The translations under genes were made by a program, and so were the position numbers. From Micromonospora sp. NBC_01740 (GTDB lineage: Bacteria; Actinomycetota; Actinomycetes; Mycobacteriales; Micromonosporaceae): 64,000 bases of DNA. The notes beneath the pieces were generated by a model. The model worked only from the letters and a program-made list of their open reading frames with translations, made no database searches and had not been told where the DNA came from. Positions within the stretch are counted from its first letter, which is position 1. Every line of letters starts with the position of its first letter. Shown one piece after another: positions 44,117-52,077 of this stretch. The stretch lies in NCBI RefSeq assembly GCF_035920365.1, contig NZ_CP109150.1:3100001-3164000 (forward strand). Reading direction: 5' to 3'.

Positions 44117-44419
44117 ATGACTCTCATCCGGACGACCAGGTTCACGGCCGAGCCGGCCGACGCCGACACCGTGCTGGCGCGGCGCGCGAAGCTCCTCGAG
44201 GCGATCCGGGCGGCGTACGACGGCCCGACCGAGACCCGACTGGTCCGCGTCGACGAGCGGACCTGGGTGGACATGTGGCGGTGGGACTCGCCCGAGACCC
44301 TGCGGGCGGCGCTCGCGGGCGCCCCGGGCCTGCCGGAGGCCGCCGCGGCGTTCGCCGTCGCCCGCGACGTCACCGCCGAGCAGGGCGACCTGGTCGACGA
44401 GGACGTCTGGGCCCGATGA
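44117..44419 (+). CDS. Small dimeric alpha-beta barrel-like protein (ABM/Dabb-type), function unknown
   Basis: A 100-residue protein. The start [21 protein letters not shown], the middle [20 protein letters not shown] and the helix [20 protein letters not shown] fit the beta-alpha-beta pattern of antibiotic-biosynthesis-monooxygenase-like barrels. No catalytic residue can be assigned. GAGGAAGG precedes the ATG by about 9 bases. It overlaps the ATPase gene (ATGA), so it is co-translated with the exporter under TetR control; it may modify or bind the exported compound (inference). Confidence 0.72.
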   Translation: MTLIRTTRFTAEPADADTVLARRAKLLEAIRAAYDGPTETRLVRVDERTWVDMWRWDSPETLRAALAGAPGLPEAAAAFAVARDVTAEQGDLVDEDVWAR

Positions 44420-45399
44420 CGTCCTCAAGCCACCTGGCCGTCGAAGCCTCGGGCCTGGTGAAGACCTTCGGCGCGACGCGGGCCGTCGACGGCATCGACC
44501 TGAGCATCCCCGCCGGCTCGGTGTACGGGTTCCTCGGTCCCAACGGCGCCGGCAAGACGACCACCATCCGCATGCTGGCCACGCTGCTGCGCCCCGACGC
44601 GGGCACCGCATCGGTGTTCGGCCACGACGTGGTCCGCGACGCCGTCGCGGTACGCGACCGGATCGGCCTGACCGGCCAGTACGCCTCGCTCGACGAGGGC
44701 CTCACCGCCCGCGAGAACCTCGTCCTGCTCGGCCGGCTGCACGGCCACCGCCCGGGGGACGCCGCGAGCCGGGCCGAGGAACTGCTGGCCGCGTTCGCCC
44801 TGGCCGGGGCGGCCGACCGGCTGGTCAGGACGTACTCCGGCGGCATGCGGCGCCGGCTGGACATCGCCGCCGGCCTCGTCGTGACGCCCGACCTGCTGTT
44901 CCTGGACGAACCCACCACCGGGCTCGACCCGCGCAGCCGCAGCGACGTGTGGGGCGTCGTGCGGGCGCTCGTCGCCGAGGGCACCACGGTCCTGCTGACC
45001 ACCCAGTACCTCGACGAGGCGGACCAGTTGGCCGACCGCATCGCCGTCATCGACCACGGCGCCGTCGTCGCCGAGGGCGCCAGCAGCGAACTCAAGGCGT
45101 CGGTCGGCGGCGGGACGCTGCACGTGCGGCTGGCCGACCCGGACGACCGGGTCACCGCCGACCGGCTGCTGACCGAGGCGCTCGGCGGGCCCGTGACGCC
45201 GGCCCCCGATCTCGCGGCCCTGACCGTCCAGGTGCCGACGGACACCGGTGCGGCGCCACGCGCGCTGACCGAGCTGGCACGGGCCCGGATCGCGGTGACC
45301 GAGTTCGGTCTCGGGCAGCCGAGCCTGGACGAGGTGTTCCTGGCGCTGACGGGCCACCCGAGCACCGTGGACGCGGCCGCGAGGGGGAAGACCGGATGA
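44416..45399 (+). CDS. ABC transporter ATP-binding protein, DrrA (daunorubicin-resistance) family
   Basis: A 327-residue ATPase. Walker [18 protein letters not shown]-loop [18 protein letters not shown], signature [15 protein letters not shown], Walker [17 protein letters not shown] and H-loop region [16 protein letters not shown] are present; the switch residue is Gln in TTQYLDEA, as is usual for DrrA. The C-terminal regulatory domain ([14 protein letters not shown] onward, ending with [18 protein letters not shown]) is typical of DrrA. With the downstream permease it forms a drug or lipid exporter. ATGA overlaps at both ends. Confidence 0.93.
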   Translation: MTSSSHLAVEASGLVKTFGATRAVDGIDLSIPAGSVYGFLGPNGAGKTTTIRMLATLLRPDAGTASVFGHDVVRDAVAVRDRIGLTGQYASLDEGLTARENLVLLGRLHGHRPGDAASRAEELLAAFALAGAADRLVRTYSGGMRRRLDIAAGLVVTPDLLFLDEPTTGLDPRSRSDVWGVVRALVAEGTTVLLTTQYLDEADQLADRIAVIDHGAVVAEGASSELKASVGGGTLHVRLADPDDRVTADRLLTEALGGPVTPAPDLAALTVQVPTDTGAAPRALTELARARIAVTEFGLGQPSLDEVFLALTGHPSTVDAAARGKTG

Positions 45400-46223
45400 C
45401 CGCGCCCGTCGCCGTCGCCGCCGCCCGGCCGTCGCCCGGGGCGCTCGCCAGGCGTCCACGTCCTGCCCGGGCGGGCACGCTGAGCACCTGCCTGACGTTC
45501 GGCCGACGGGCCCTGCTGAAGATCAGGCGTACCCCTGTCCAACTCTTCGACGTCGCCGTCCATCCGGTGGTGTTCACCGTGATGTTCACGTACCTGTTCG
45601 GCGGCGCGGTCGGCGGCTCGACCGGCAGGTACGTCGGCTACCTGGTCCCGGGGATCCTCGTCATGACGCTCCTGGTGACCACCGCCACCACCGGTGCCGC
45701 TCTGAGCGTCGACGTCGCCAGCGGCGTCTACGACCGGTTCCGCACGCTCTCGATCCGGCCCGTCGCCCCGCTCGTCGGGGCCCTCCTCGGCGACGTGGTG
45801 CGCTACCTGCTCGCCTCGGCGGTGGTCGTGGGGCTCGGCCTCGCGCTCGGTTTCCGCCCGGGCGGCGGCGTCGTCGGTGTGGCCGCCGCCGTGCTGCTCG
45901 TCGTGGCCTTCAGCGTGAGCCTGTCCTGGGTGTGGACGGCGCTGGCGTTGCTCATGCGCTCGCCGGGTGCCGTGCTCGGGGTGACCCAGGCCGTGCTGTA
46001 TCCGCTCTCCTTCTTCAGCAACGTCTTCATCACCCCGGCGACCCTGCCCGGGCCGCTGCGCGCCTTCGTCGACGTCAACCCGGTCACCCACCTGGTGACC
46101 GCCGCCCGGGAACTCATGGCCGGGGCCCTGCCCGGCCGGCAGATCGGCTGGATCCTCGTCGCCTGCGTCGCCCTGACGGCGGTCTTCGCGCCACTGTCGG
46201 TACGCCTGCTCCGCACCAGATGA
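45396..46223 (+). CDS. ABC-2 type permease, DrrB family
   Basis: A 275-residue membrane protein with six helices after a basic N-terminus of about 35 residues. [20 protein letters not shown] is the first helix with the family's gating element, [20 protein letters not shown] the second; the C-terminal [17 protein letters not shown] and the last helix [20 protein letters not shown] match DrrB. Partner of the preceding ATPase in a TetR-controlled exporter. A 20-bp hairpin starts 3 bases after the stop. Confidence 0.92.
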   Translation: MTAPVAVAAARPSPGALARRPRPARAGTLSTCLTFGRRALLKIRRTPVQLFDVAVHPVVFTVMFTYLFGGAVGGSTGRYVGYLVPGILVMTLLVTTATTGAALSVDVASGVYDRFRTLSIRPVAPLVGALLGDVVRYLLASAVVVGLGLALGFRPGGGVVGVAAAVLLVVAFSVSLSWVWTALALLMRSPGAVLGVTQAVLYPLSFFSNVFITPATLPGPLRAFVDVNPVTHLVTAARELMAGALPGRQIGWILVACVALTAVFAPLSVRLLRTR

Positions 46224-46226
46224 TCC

Positions 46227-46271
46227 GCGCGGGCGAGAACGCCGCACGGTCTGCGGCGTTCTCTCCCGCGC
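46227..46271 (+). terminator. 20-bp hairpin after the DrrAB operon
   Basis: Arms 46227-46246 and 46252-46271 pair over 20 bp with a single C-A mismatch, loop CGGTC. It lies between the permease stop and the TrmO-like start. There is no T-tract. Confidence 0.7.
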
Positions 46272-46296
46272 GCCAACCCGAACCGGAAGGCCGTCG

Positions 46297-46860
46297 ATGA
46301 CCGACCCGAAGAAGACCGACGAGTGTCTCGCGACCGGGGCGACGATCCCCGTGACCCCGATCGGGCGGGTTCACAACGGGCGGGTGGACCCGGGCGAGTC
46401 GGACCACTGGGGCGACGTGGTGAGCACCATCGTGGTCGAGCCGCGCTTCGGGGAGGCATGTCTCACCGGGCTCGCCGACTTCTCCCACGTGGAGGTGGTC
46501 TTCTTCTTCGACCGCCTCGCCGAACGGGAGGACTACCGGCCGCTGTCGCGGCCTCGCGGCCGGGTCGACCTGCCCGAGGTCGGGGTGTTCGCCGACCGCG
46601 GTCCGCGACGGCCCAACCGGATCGGCTGCACCGTCTGCGAAGTCGTCTCGGCAGGCGGCCGAAAGCTGCGGGTACGCGGGCTGGACGCGGTCGACGGCAC
46701 GCCGGTCCTCGACGTCAAGCCGGTGATGCGGCAGTTCCTCCCGGAAGGTGTCCGGCAACCGGAGTGGGTCGACCGCCTGATGGCGGAGTACTTCGGCGGC
46801 CAGCCCGAGCCGCCGACGGGCACCGAAACCCCGGGGCACGCCGGGACGGTGCTGCGCTAG
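46297..46860 (+). CDS. TrmO/TsaA-like tRNA methyltransferase domain protein
   Basis: A 187-residue protein of the TsaA/TrmO family, whose studied members use SAM to methylate N6-threonylcarbamoyl-adenosine at position 37 of tRNA. VTPIGRVHNGRVDPGESDHW, LADFSHVEVVFFFDRL, RGPRRPNRIGCTVCEVV and DGTPVLDVKPVMRQF are in the order expected for the family. Residues 1-15 and the last 20 are low-complexity. ATG at 46297 has CCGGAAGG upstream. It follows a terminator-like hairpin and is probably its own unit. tRNA methylation in this organism is inferred. Confidence 0.88.
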   Translation: MTDPKKTDECLATGATIPVTPIGRVHNGRVDPGESDHWGDVVSTIVVEPRFGEACLTGLADFSHVEVVFFFDRLAEREDYRPLSRPRGRVDLPEVGVFADRGPRRPNRIGCTVCEVVSAGGRKLRVRGLDAVDGTPVLDVKPVMRQFLPEGVRQPEWVDRLMAEYFGGQPEPPTGTETPGHAGTVLR

Positions 46861-46869
46861 GGTGCGGGC

Positions 46870-46911
46870 ATGAGGCCGTTCCAGGGCGTTCTGCCCCCGC
46901 CGCGCTCCTGA
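46870..46911 (+). CDS. Candidate 13-residue leader peptide upstream of the EamA gene
   Basis: ATG at 46870 opens a 13-codon frame (MRPFQGVLPPPRS) ending in TGA. TAGGGT (46858-46863) lies six bases upstream, so the peptide would be read from a leaderless transcript. PPP is a known cause of ribosome slowing. A hairpin (46953-46998) follows 41 bases later. The whole looks like an attenuation leader, but there is no direct proof of translation. Confidence 0.4.
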   Translation: MRPFQGVLPPPRS

Positions 46912-46952
46912 CCGGAGCGCCCCACCACCGGTCGCGTCCCCGCGTGCGGCGA

Positions 46953-46998
46953 CTGCGGCCGGTCCTCCGCACGGCGGCCCGCCTGACCGGGGCCGCAG
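46953..46998 (+). promoter_or_regulatory. Hairpin in the EamA leader
   Basis: CTGCGGCC-GGTC (46953-46964) pairs with GACCGGGGCCGCAG (46985-46998), 12 bp with a two-base bulge and a 20-base loop. It lies between the candidate leader peptide and the transporter start at 47094. Confidence 0.45.
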
Positions 46999-47093
46999 AA
47001 CCCAGGTGGTAACGCCTGCCTCTTCTTCGTCGTGCGTGCGCTCCGACAGACGTCGTCCCCTGTCAGCGTCTCGATCCGCCCTGGAGCGCACCT

Positions 47094-48044
47094 GTGTCCC
47101 GAACGTCTCTGTCTGGCCCCTCCGCGTCCCCGTCCATTCCGCACCCGCGCCGCGGCCCGGCCGGCGTACGCCGAGGGCTGCTGTACGTCACCGGCGCCGC
47201 CGTGCTCTGGGGCACCACCGGCGTCGCCGTGCAGCTCGTCCGCGAGTCCACCACGCTCACCCCGACGGCCATCGGGTTCCACCGTCTCGCCATCGGCGCG
47301 CTGGTGCTGGTCGCCCTGCTCGCGCGCCGCCTCGGGCCGGTGCTCGCGGCGCTGCGGTCGGAACCGGTCGCCCTCGTCGGCGTCGGGATCGGGCTCGGGG
47401 GCTACCAGGCGTTGTACTTCCTCGCCGTCGCGTCGGGCGGCGTCGGGGTGGCCACGGTGGTCAGCCTGGGGCTCGCCCCGGTCCTCATCTTCGGCTGGGA
47501 GTCGCTGCGCGCGCGGCGGCTGCCCGGGCGGACGATGCTGGGTGCCCTGGTGGCGGGCGTCCTCGGCCTCGTGCTGATCACGGTGTCGGTCGGGGAGCCG
47601 GGCACGACCGCGCCGCGGCCGCTGCTCGGGCTGCTCGCGGCGTTCGGCTCGGGGGTGGGCTACGCCGCCAGCACGGTGCTGAGCCGGCACGCCGCACAGC
47701 GCGTCGCGCCGATGACGCTCACCACCGTGTCGGCGGCGGTCGGCGCGTTGGCGCTGGCCCCGATCGCGCTGGCCGAGGGGGTCGGCGTCCCGGCCCGGCT
47801 CGCGCCGATCGGCCTGCTGCTCCACCTCGGGGTGGTCACCACGGCGGTGGCGTACGCCCTGTTCTACGCCGGGTTGCGCAGCATCACCGGCAGCGCCGCC
47901 GCGCTGGCCACGCTGGCGGAGCCGCTCACCGCCGTGCTGCTCGCGGGCTGGATCGTGGGTGAGTCGCTGCCCGTGCCGGTGCTCGTCGGGGGAGTGCTCC
48001 TGCTCGGTGCGGTGACCGTCGTCCACCTCTCTCCTGGTAAGTAA
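47094..48044 (+). CDS. EamA/DMT family transporter
   Basis: A 316-residue inner-membrane permease with ten helices in two five-helix EamA repeats. The first begins LLYVTGAAVLWGTTGVAVQL, and the second begins LLGLLAAFGSGVGYAASTVL. ALATLAEPLTAVLLAGWIVGE near the end carries the conserved Glu-Pro motif of the family. Typical substrates are amino acids, nucleosides or metabolite exports; here it is unknown. GTG at 47094 has GGAG 8 bases upstream. The 233-base leader carries a mini-ORF and a hairpin, so its expression may be controlled by attenuation. Confidence 0.88.
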   Translation: MSRTSLSGPSASPSIPHPRRGPAGVRRGLLYVTGAAVLWGTTGVAVQLVRESTTLTPTAIGFHRLAIGALVLVALLARRLGPVLAALRSEPVALVGVGIGLGGYQALYFLAVASGGVGVATVVSLGLAPVLIFGWESLRARRLPGRTMLGALVAGVLGLVLITVSVGEPGTTAPRPLLGLLAAFGSGVGYAASTVLSRHAAQRVAPMTLTTVSAAVGALALAPIALAEGVGVPARLAPIGLLLHLGVVTTAVAYALFYAGLRSITGSAAALATLAEPLTAVLLAGWIVGESLPVPVLVGGVLLLGAVTVVHLSPGK

Positions 48045-48067
48045 CCATGCTGCTTGCGATCCTTACC
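48036..48067. promoter_or_regulatory. Spaced inverted repeat upstream of the MATE gene
   Basis: GGTAAG (48036-48041) and CTTACC (48062-48067) are exact inverted copies 20 bases apart. A second inverted pair, GATCCT (48058-48063) and AGGATC (48078-48083), overlaps the likely -10 CAGGAT (48077-48082), which ends 8 bases before the ATG at 48091. Confidence 0.35.
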
Positions 48068-48090
48068 TAGCCGTGCCAGGATCGGCGGCG

Positions 48091-49416
48091 ATGAGCCAAT
48101 CCGTCGCCTTTGAAACCCGCGCCGTCGCGCCCCGCCGGATCGCCGCGCTGGCCCTGCCGGCGCTGGTGGTGCTGGCCGCCGAACCCATCTACGTGCTCGT
48201 GGACACGGCGGTGGTGGGGCACCTCGGCCGGGTGCCGCTGGCCGCCCTCGCCGTCGGCGGCACGGTGCTGACGCTCATCGCCTGGCTCGGCACGGTGGTC
48301 GCGTACGGCACCACGGGGCGGTCGGCCCGACGGTTCGGGGCGGGCGACCGGGCGTCCGCCGTCGCCGAGGGCGTGCAGGCGTCCTGGTTGGCCCTCGGGG
48401 TGGGGGTGCTGGTCGCGCTCGGCATGCAGATCGGCGGCGGGGCGTTGGCGCGTACCCTCGCCGGAGGCCCCGGCGAGGTGGCCGACGCCGCCGCGCAGTG
48501 GCTGCGGGTCGCGGCGCTCGGCGCGCCCGGGCTCCTGCTCGCCGCCGCCGGCAACGGCTGGCTGCGCGGCGTGCAGGACATGCGCCGCCCGCTGATGTTC
48601 GTGCTCGGCCCGAACGTGCTCTCCGCCGTGCTCTGCCCGGTGCTGGTCTACCCGGCCGGGCTCGGACTGGTCGGCTCCGCCGTGGCCAACGTGATCGCGC
48701 AGAGCATCGGCGGGGTGCTCTTCGCCGGGGCGCTGGTCGCCGAACGGGTCTCGCTGCGCCCCCGCCCGAGGCTGATCGGGCAGCAGTTGGCGCTCAGCCG
48801 GGACCTGCTGATCCGGGGCGTCGCGTTCCAGGCCAGCTTCCTCTCCGCCACCGCCGTCGCCGCCCGCTTCGGGGCCGCCGCCGTCGGCGCGCACCAGATC
48901 GCCCTGCAACTGTGGTTCTTCACCGCCCTGGTGCTCGACGCGCTCGCCATCGCCGCCCAGTCCCTGATCGGCGCCGCCCTCGGGGCCGGCGAGGACGCCG
49001 CGGCCCGGCACCTGGCCCGCCGGATCGCGCTGCTCGGCGGCGCCTGCGGCGTGGCGTTCGCCGTGCTCGTCGCCGCCGGCGCCGGCGTGGTCCCCGGCTG
49101 GTTCAGCTCCGATCCGCAGGTACGCGAGCAGGCCATGCTCGCCTGGCCGTGGTTCGTGGCGATGCTGCCGCTGGCCGGTGTCGTGTTCGCCCTCGACGGC
49201 GTGCTGATCGGCGCGGGCGACGTCCGCTACCTGCGCAACCTCACCCTCCTGGCCGCGCTCGGCGGCTTCCTGCCCGCCGTCTGGCTGGCGTACGGGCTCG
49301 ACCTCGGCCTCGGCGGCATCTGGGCGGGCCTCACGCTCTTCGTGGTGCTCCGGCTGGTGGCCCTGCTGCTGCGGCTGCGCTCCGGGGCCTGGGCCGTGGT
49401 CGGCGCGGTGCGCTGA
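48091..49416 (+). CDS. MATE family efflux transporter (DinF-like)
   Basis: A 441-residue multidrug/toxin extrusion permease with twelve helices in two bundles. The N-lobe has LALPALVVLAAEPIYVLVDTA, whose acidic residues bind the coupling cation, followed by VVGHLGRVPLAALAVGG. The C-lobe has GAHQIALQLWFFTALVLDAL and MLPLAGVVFALDGVLIGAGD. DinF-type members are common beside rbfA/truB in actinobacteria. Start: ATG at 48091, probably leaderless; the GTG at 48073 would add six residues. Convergent with the next gene, with only 3 bases between the stops. Confidence 0.92.
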   Translation: MSQSVAFETRAVAPRRIAALALPALVVLAAEPIYVLVDTAVVGHLGRVPLAALAVGGTVLTLIAWLGTVVAYGTTGRSARRFGAGDRASAVAEGVQASWLALGVGVLVALGMQIGGGALARTLAGGPGEVADAAAQWLRVAALGAPGLLLAAAGNGWLRGVQDMRRPLMFVLGPNVLSAVLCPVLVYPAGLGLVGSAVANVIAQSIGGVLFAGALVAERVSLRPRPRLIGQQLALSRDLLIRGVAFQASFLSATAVAARFGAAAVGAHQIALQLWFFTALVLDALAIAAQSLIGAALGAGEDAAARHLARRIALLGGACGVAFAVLVAAGAGVVPGWFSSDPQVREQAMLAWPWFVAMLPLAGVVFALDGVLIGAGDVRYLRNLTLLAALGGFLPAVWLAYGLDLGLGGIWAGLTLFVVLRLVALLLRLRSGAWAVVGAVR

Positions 49417-49419
49417 GCC

Positions 49420-50502
49420 TCAGCACCTCGAGGTGGACGCCATCGGGGCGGCCAGGTCGAAGAAGTCGCCCGGATCACCACCCGGCACGCGAGGGCCGTG
49501 CAGGTCCGGCAGCCACTGCATCACGTTCACCCAGCCGTCGCGCAGCCAGGCGCAGTCGGCGTTCCAGGTGACGGCTTTCGCGGACGCCAACCAGAGCCCT
49601 CGGGACGACGCCGGAACGTCCTTCGGGTGCGGCACCTGCCAGACCACCCGGTCCCGGACCGCCACCAGGCCGGCGCCGGCCGGCGCCCGGCGCATCACGT
49701 CGAACGGGTACGCCCAGACGAACTCGGCGGTCACCTCCAGCAGGCGGACTCCGGCCACCGTCCTGGCGCGGTGGCTGATCTGTCCCTGCGCGCGGATGTC
49801 GTACTCCCAGTCCGCCTGGGATCCGATCCTCGTGGCGACGTGCAGGAAACGCGAGTTGTCGAAGTGCGGCCGCATCTCCGCGCGGGAGTCTGGCGCCAGC
49901 AGGCCGAGGAAGGGTTCGGTGTCGCCGACCAGCATCGCGGTCTCCAGCCGGCTCTCGATGAGCGCCTTCCGTACCGAGTCGAGCGCGGCGCGTACCTGGA
50001 CCTTGTCGAACGGACCCTGGGCGGTGGCCGCAGGCAGGACGATCGCCTTCTCCCGGAGGGCGAAGGACGCCGCCGGGGTGCCGGCGAAGAGATCGCGTGG
50101 GGTGCCGACGGCGCTGATCGGCTCGGGCATCGCGCTCGCGCTCGGTGCGACGGTCGCCGTGCGACGCCAGTCGGCCACCTGAACGACCATCCAGCCGGCC
50201 GCGACGATCATCAGCAGCGCCAGTGCGAACGCGAGGCCGACTGCCAGCGGGCCGTTGTGCCGGGCCTGGAAGAAGCGCACCCGGTCCAGCCCGGTCGGCT
50301 GGTGTTCCGGCCCCGGCGACCGCATCCAGTCGGGCAGCCGCACCGGCTCGGCCTCGGCGAACAGGACCTCTCGCCGCCCCTCGGCCGCACTGGCGGGAGG
50401 CTGCTGGTCGGCGGCCGGCGGCCCGTCGGCGGCGGAGGGGCGTTCGGCCGGCGGCGCCTGATCGGCGGTCCCGGGAGTGCCGGCGTGCGGGTCGGTGTGC
50501 AT
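49420..50502 (-). CDS. Single-pass membrane protein of unknown function, paralogue A (P-D-W-M-R motif)
   Basis: A 360-residue protein. Residues 1-83 are cytoplasmic, Pro/Ala-rich, with the motif LPDWMR at 56-61. One membrane helix spans about 84-108 (PLAVGLAFALALLMIVAAGW). The remaining 250 residues should lie outside the cell. This domain shares with the gene at 50830 the segments FAGTPAA, FVWAY, VVWxVPHPxDV, GLWL and a DCA pair, and both proteins end in Cys. The two cysteines could form a disulfide. The fold may be NTF2-like, but I cannot assign it. It is the last gene of a three-gene minus-strand set. Confidence 0.78.
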   Translation of the reverse strand: MHTDPHAGTPGTADQAPPAERPSAADGPPAADQQPPASAAEGRREVLFAEAEPVRLPDWMRSPGPEHQPTGLDRVRFFQARHNGPLAVGLAFALALLMIVAAGWMVVQVADWRRTATVAPSASAMPEPISAVGTPRDLFAGTPAASFALREKAIVLPAATAQGPFDKVQVRAALDSVRKALIESRLETAMLVGDTEPFLGLLAPDSRAEMRPHFDNSRFLHVATRIGSQADWEYDIRAQGQISHRARTVAGVRLLEVTAEFVWAYPFDVMRRAPAGAGLVAVRDRVVWQVPHPKDVPASSRGLWLASAKAVTWNADCAWLRDGWVNVMQWLPDLHGPRVPGGDPGDFFDLAAPMASTSRC

Positions 50503-50512
50503 CGGGTCCGCC

Positions 50513-50812
50513 TCAGAGCGTGTCGCGCAGGGTCAGGTAGAGCCAGTAGAAGAGCCCGGCGACCAGGGCGAACGTCGCCGTCGCGGTGACGAGGAACACG
50601 ACCACCGAGATCATCGGGCGGGACTCGGTAAGCCTGTCGCGGTCCCGCCACCGCCACAGCGACCGCCGGGCCGCACGCAGCACGGGCAGCCGCTCGACGA
50701 GGTCGGTGACGCGACGGCCGAGGGTCCGTCGCGGTGGTGTGGGGTTACGCATCCAGTCCGGGAGGTCGACCCGGGCGTGGTGGTCGTGCGCGCGTCGTGT
50801 GTCGGGCGTCAT
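50513..50812 (-). CDS. Small single-pass membrane protein with P-D-W-M-R motif
   Basis: A 99-residue protein with a His/Arg-rich start, LPDWMR at 17-22, a strongly basic stretch (RRSLWRWRDRDRL) and one C-terminal helix at about 67-93 (MISVVVFLVTATATFALVAG). It has no extracytoplasmic domain. The motif is the same as in its two neighbours, so the three proteins probably interact with a common cytoplasmic partner. ATG at 50812 lies 17 bases after the stop of the paralogue at 50830. Confidence 0.75.
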   Translation of the reverse strand: MTPDTRRAHDHHARVDLPDWMRNPTPPRRTLGRRVTDLVERLPVLRAARRSLWRWRDRDRLTESRPMISVVVFLVTATATFALVAGLFYWLYLTLRDTL

Positions 50813-50829
50813 GAGTGCTCCGGTCCGGG

Positions 50830-51843
50830 TCAGCAGGTGTCTGCGACGTCCAGCGAACGATCGGGGTCGAACACCGCGTCCGGGTCCTCCGTGTCGACCG
50901 GAAGGCCGTAGCTCGGGGCGCCGAGATCCAGCAGACCCTTGTCGAACTTCGCGCAGTCCATGTTCGAGGCGTACGAGTCCGCCTCCCAGAGCCAGAGCCC
51001 GACGCCCGCCTTCGCGACGTCGTCGGGATGCGGCACGTGCCAGACGACGGTGTCGTGGACGACCACCACACCGGCGCCCGGAGTGGGGTCGAGGGTGCGG
51101 AACGCGTACGCCCAGACGAAGTTGGTGGTGATCTCCAGCACCCGGATGCCGTCGCTGTCCCGGGTCGCCCGGTAGGTGACCCGTCCCTTGACCCGGGGCT
51201 GGTCGGCGGTCAGCCGGGCACCCGGGGCCAGCCGGGTCGCGTACGTGGCGAAGGAGTCGTCACGGAAGTCGGCTCGCATGCTCGAGCGGGTCGCGGGAGC
51301 GAACATCCGCACGAACCGGTCCAGCTCCCCGCCGGCCAGGAACTTCCGGTCCAGCCGGGCGAGCAGCATCGCCGCGCGGACGTCCGCGAGGGCCGCCGCC
51401 ACCTCGGTGGCGCTGAACGCACCTGTCCGCCGGGCGGGCGGCAGCGTGATCCCGGCCGCCCCCTTGGCGAAGGCCGCCGCCGGGGTGCCCGCGAAGTTGT
51501 CGGCGGGCGATGCGGGCGTGGCGGGCTTCGTGTCGCTCGTCGCGGAGACGCCCGGTGGCGGGCTGGTCGTCGGGTAGCCGCGCGGCGTCTCCCCGGCCCG
51601 TCGCCACAGGTCGAACCACCCCACGCCGAGCAGGAGTACGAGGACCAGTCCGCCCCCGACCACGGCGGTGACCGCCCGGGTGTGCTCCTCCCAGAACAGG
51701 CGGAGCCGTTCCAGGGCGCCGACCGGATGCTCCTCGGCCGGCTGGCGCAGCCACTCCGGAACCTGCCCCGGCTCGTCGCCGGACGCCAGGGGAGCCGGCC
51801 GGCTCGGCGGGGACGGCTCGTCCACCGGTGGGGGACTGGTCAT
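50830..51843 (-). CDS. Single-pass membrane protein of unknown function, paralogue B (P-E-W-L-R motif)
   Basis: A 337-residue paralogue of the gene at 49420. VPEWLR lies at 28-33, the membrane helix at about 57-79 (AVTAVVGGGLVLVLLLGVGW) and the external domain from 80. It shares FAGTPAAAF, FVWAYAF, VVWHVPHPDDV, GLWLW and MDCAKF with its partner and ends in DTC. I chose the ATG at 51843, which has AAGGA seven bases upstream; the ATG at 51849 is too close to it. It is the first gene of the minus-strand set and is divergent from truB, with 234 bases between them. Confidence 0.8.
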   Translation of the reverse strand: MTSPPPVDEPSPPSRPAPLASGDEPGQVPEWLRQPAEEHPVGALERLRLFWEEHTRAVTAVVGGGLVLVLLLGVGWFDLWRRAGETPRGYPTTSPPPGVSATSDTKPATPASPADNFAGTPAAAFAKGAAGITLPPARRTGAFSATEVAAALADVRAAMLLARLDRKFLAGGELDRFVRMFAPATRSSMRADFRDDSFATYATRLAPGARLTADQPRVKGRVTYRATRDSDGIRVLEITTNFVWAYAFRTLDPTPGAGVVVVHDTVVWHVPHPDDVAKAGVGLWLWEADSYASNMDCAKFDKGLLDLGAPSYGLPVDTEDPDAVFDPDRSLDVADTC

Positions 51844-52063
51844 CGGCATGTCCTTGGTGAACGGTCCGTCGAGGGCGCATGATCTTCGCACCCGGGCCGC
51901 CCGGGACGTGATCCCGTACGCCCCCGCCGCCGTGATCCCGCCCGAGTGGCTGACGGCACATCGGCCGACCATCGGAGGCGGCCTCCGCCGCCGCGCGGAG
52001 CGGCGAGCGGCTCCGGTGCCGCTGCGGACGTACGGCGGCGGCGGGGCGTCCGGCCCGGTCTGG

Positions 52064-52069
52064 CAGGCT
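52064..52069 (+). promoter_or_regulatory. Candidate -10 of the truB promoter
   Basis: CAGGCT, identical to the element before the GNAT at 2614, ends 8 bases before the GTG at 52078. No ribosome-binding site is visible in between. Confidence 0.4.
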
Positions 52070-52077
52070 TGGGTGTC

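Noticed and set aside
43426..46271. TetR-DrrAB set considered as an antibiotic biosynthesis cluster
   Set aside because: No biosynthetic enzymes are adjacent; it is better described as a regulated exporter.
41513..48090. Accessory segment considered as an integrated mobile island
   Set aside because: No integrase, transposase, tRNA target or flanking direct repeat was seen, so gradual insertion is equally likely.
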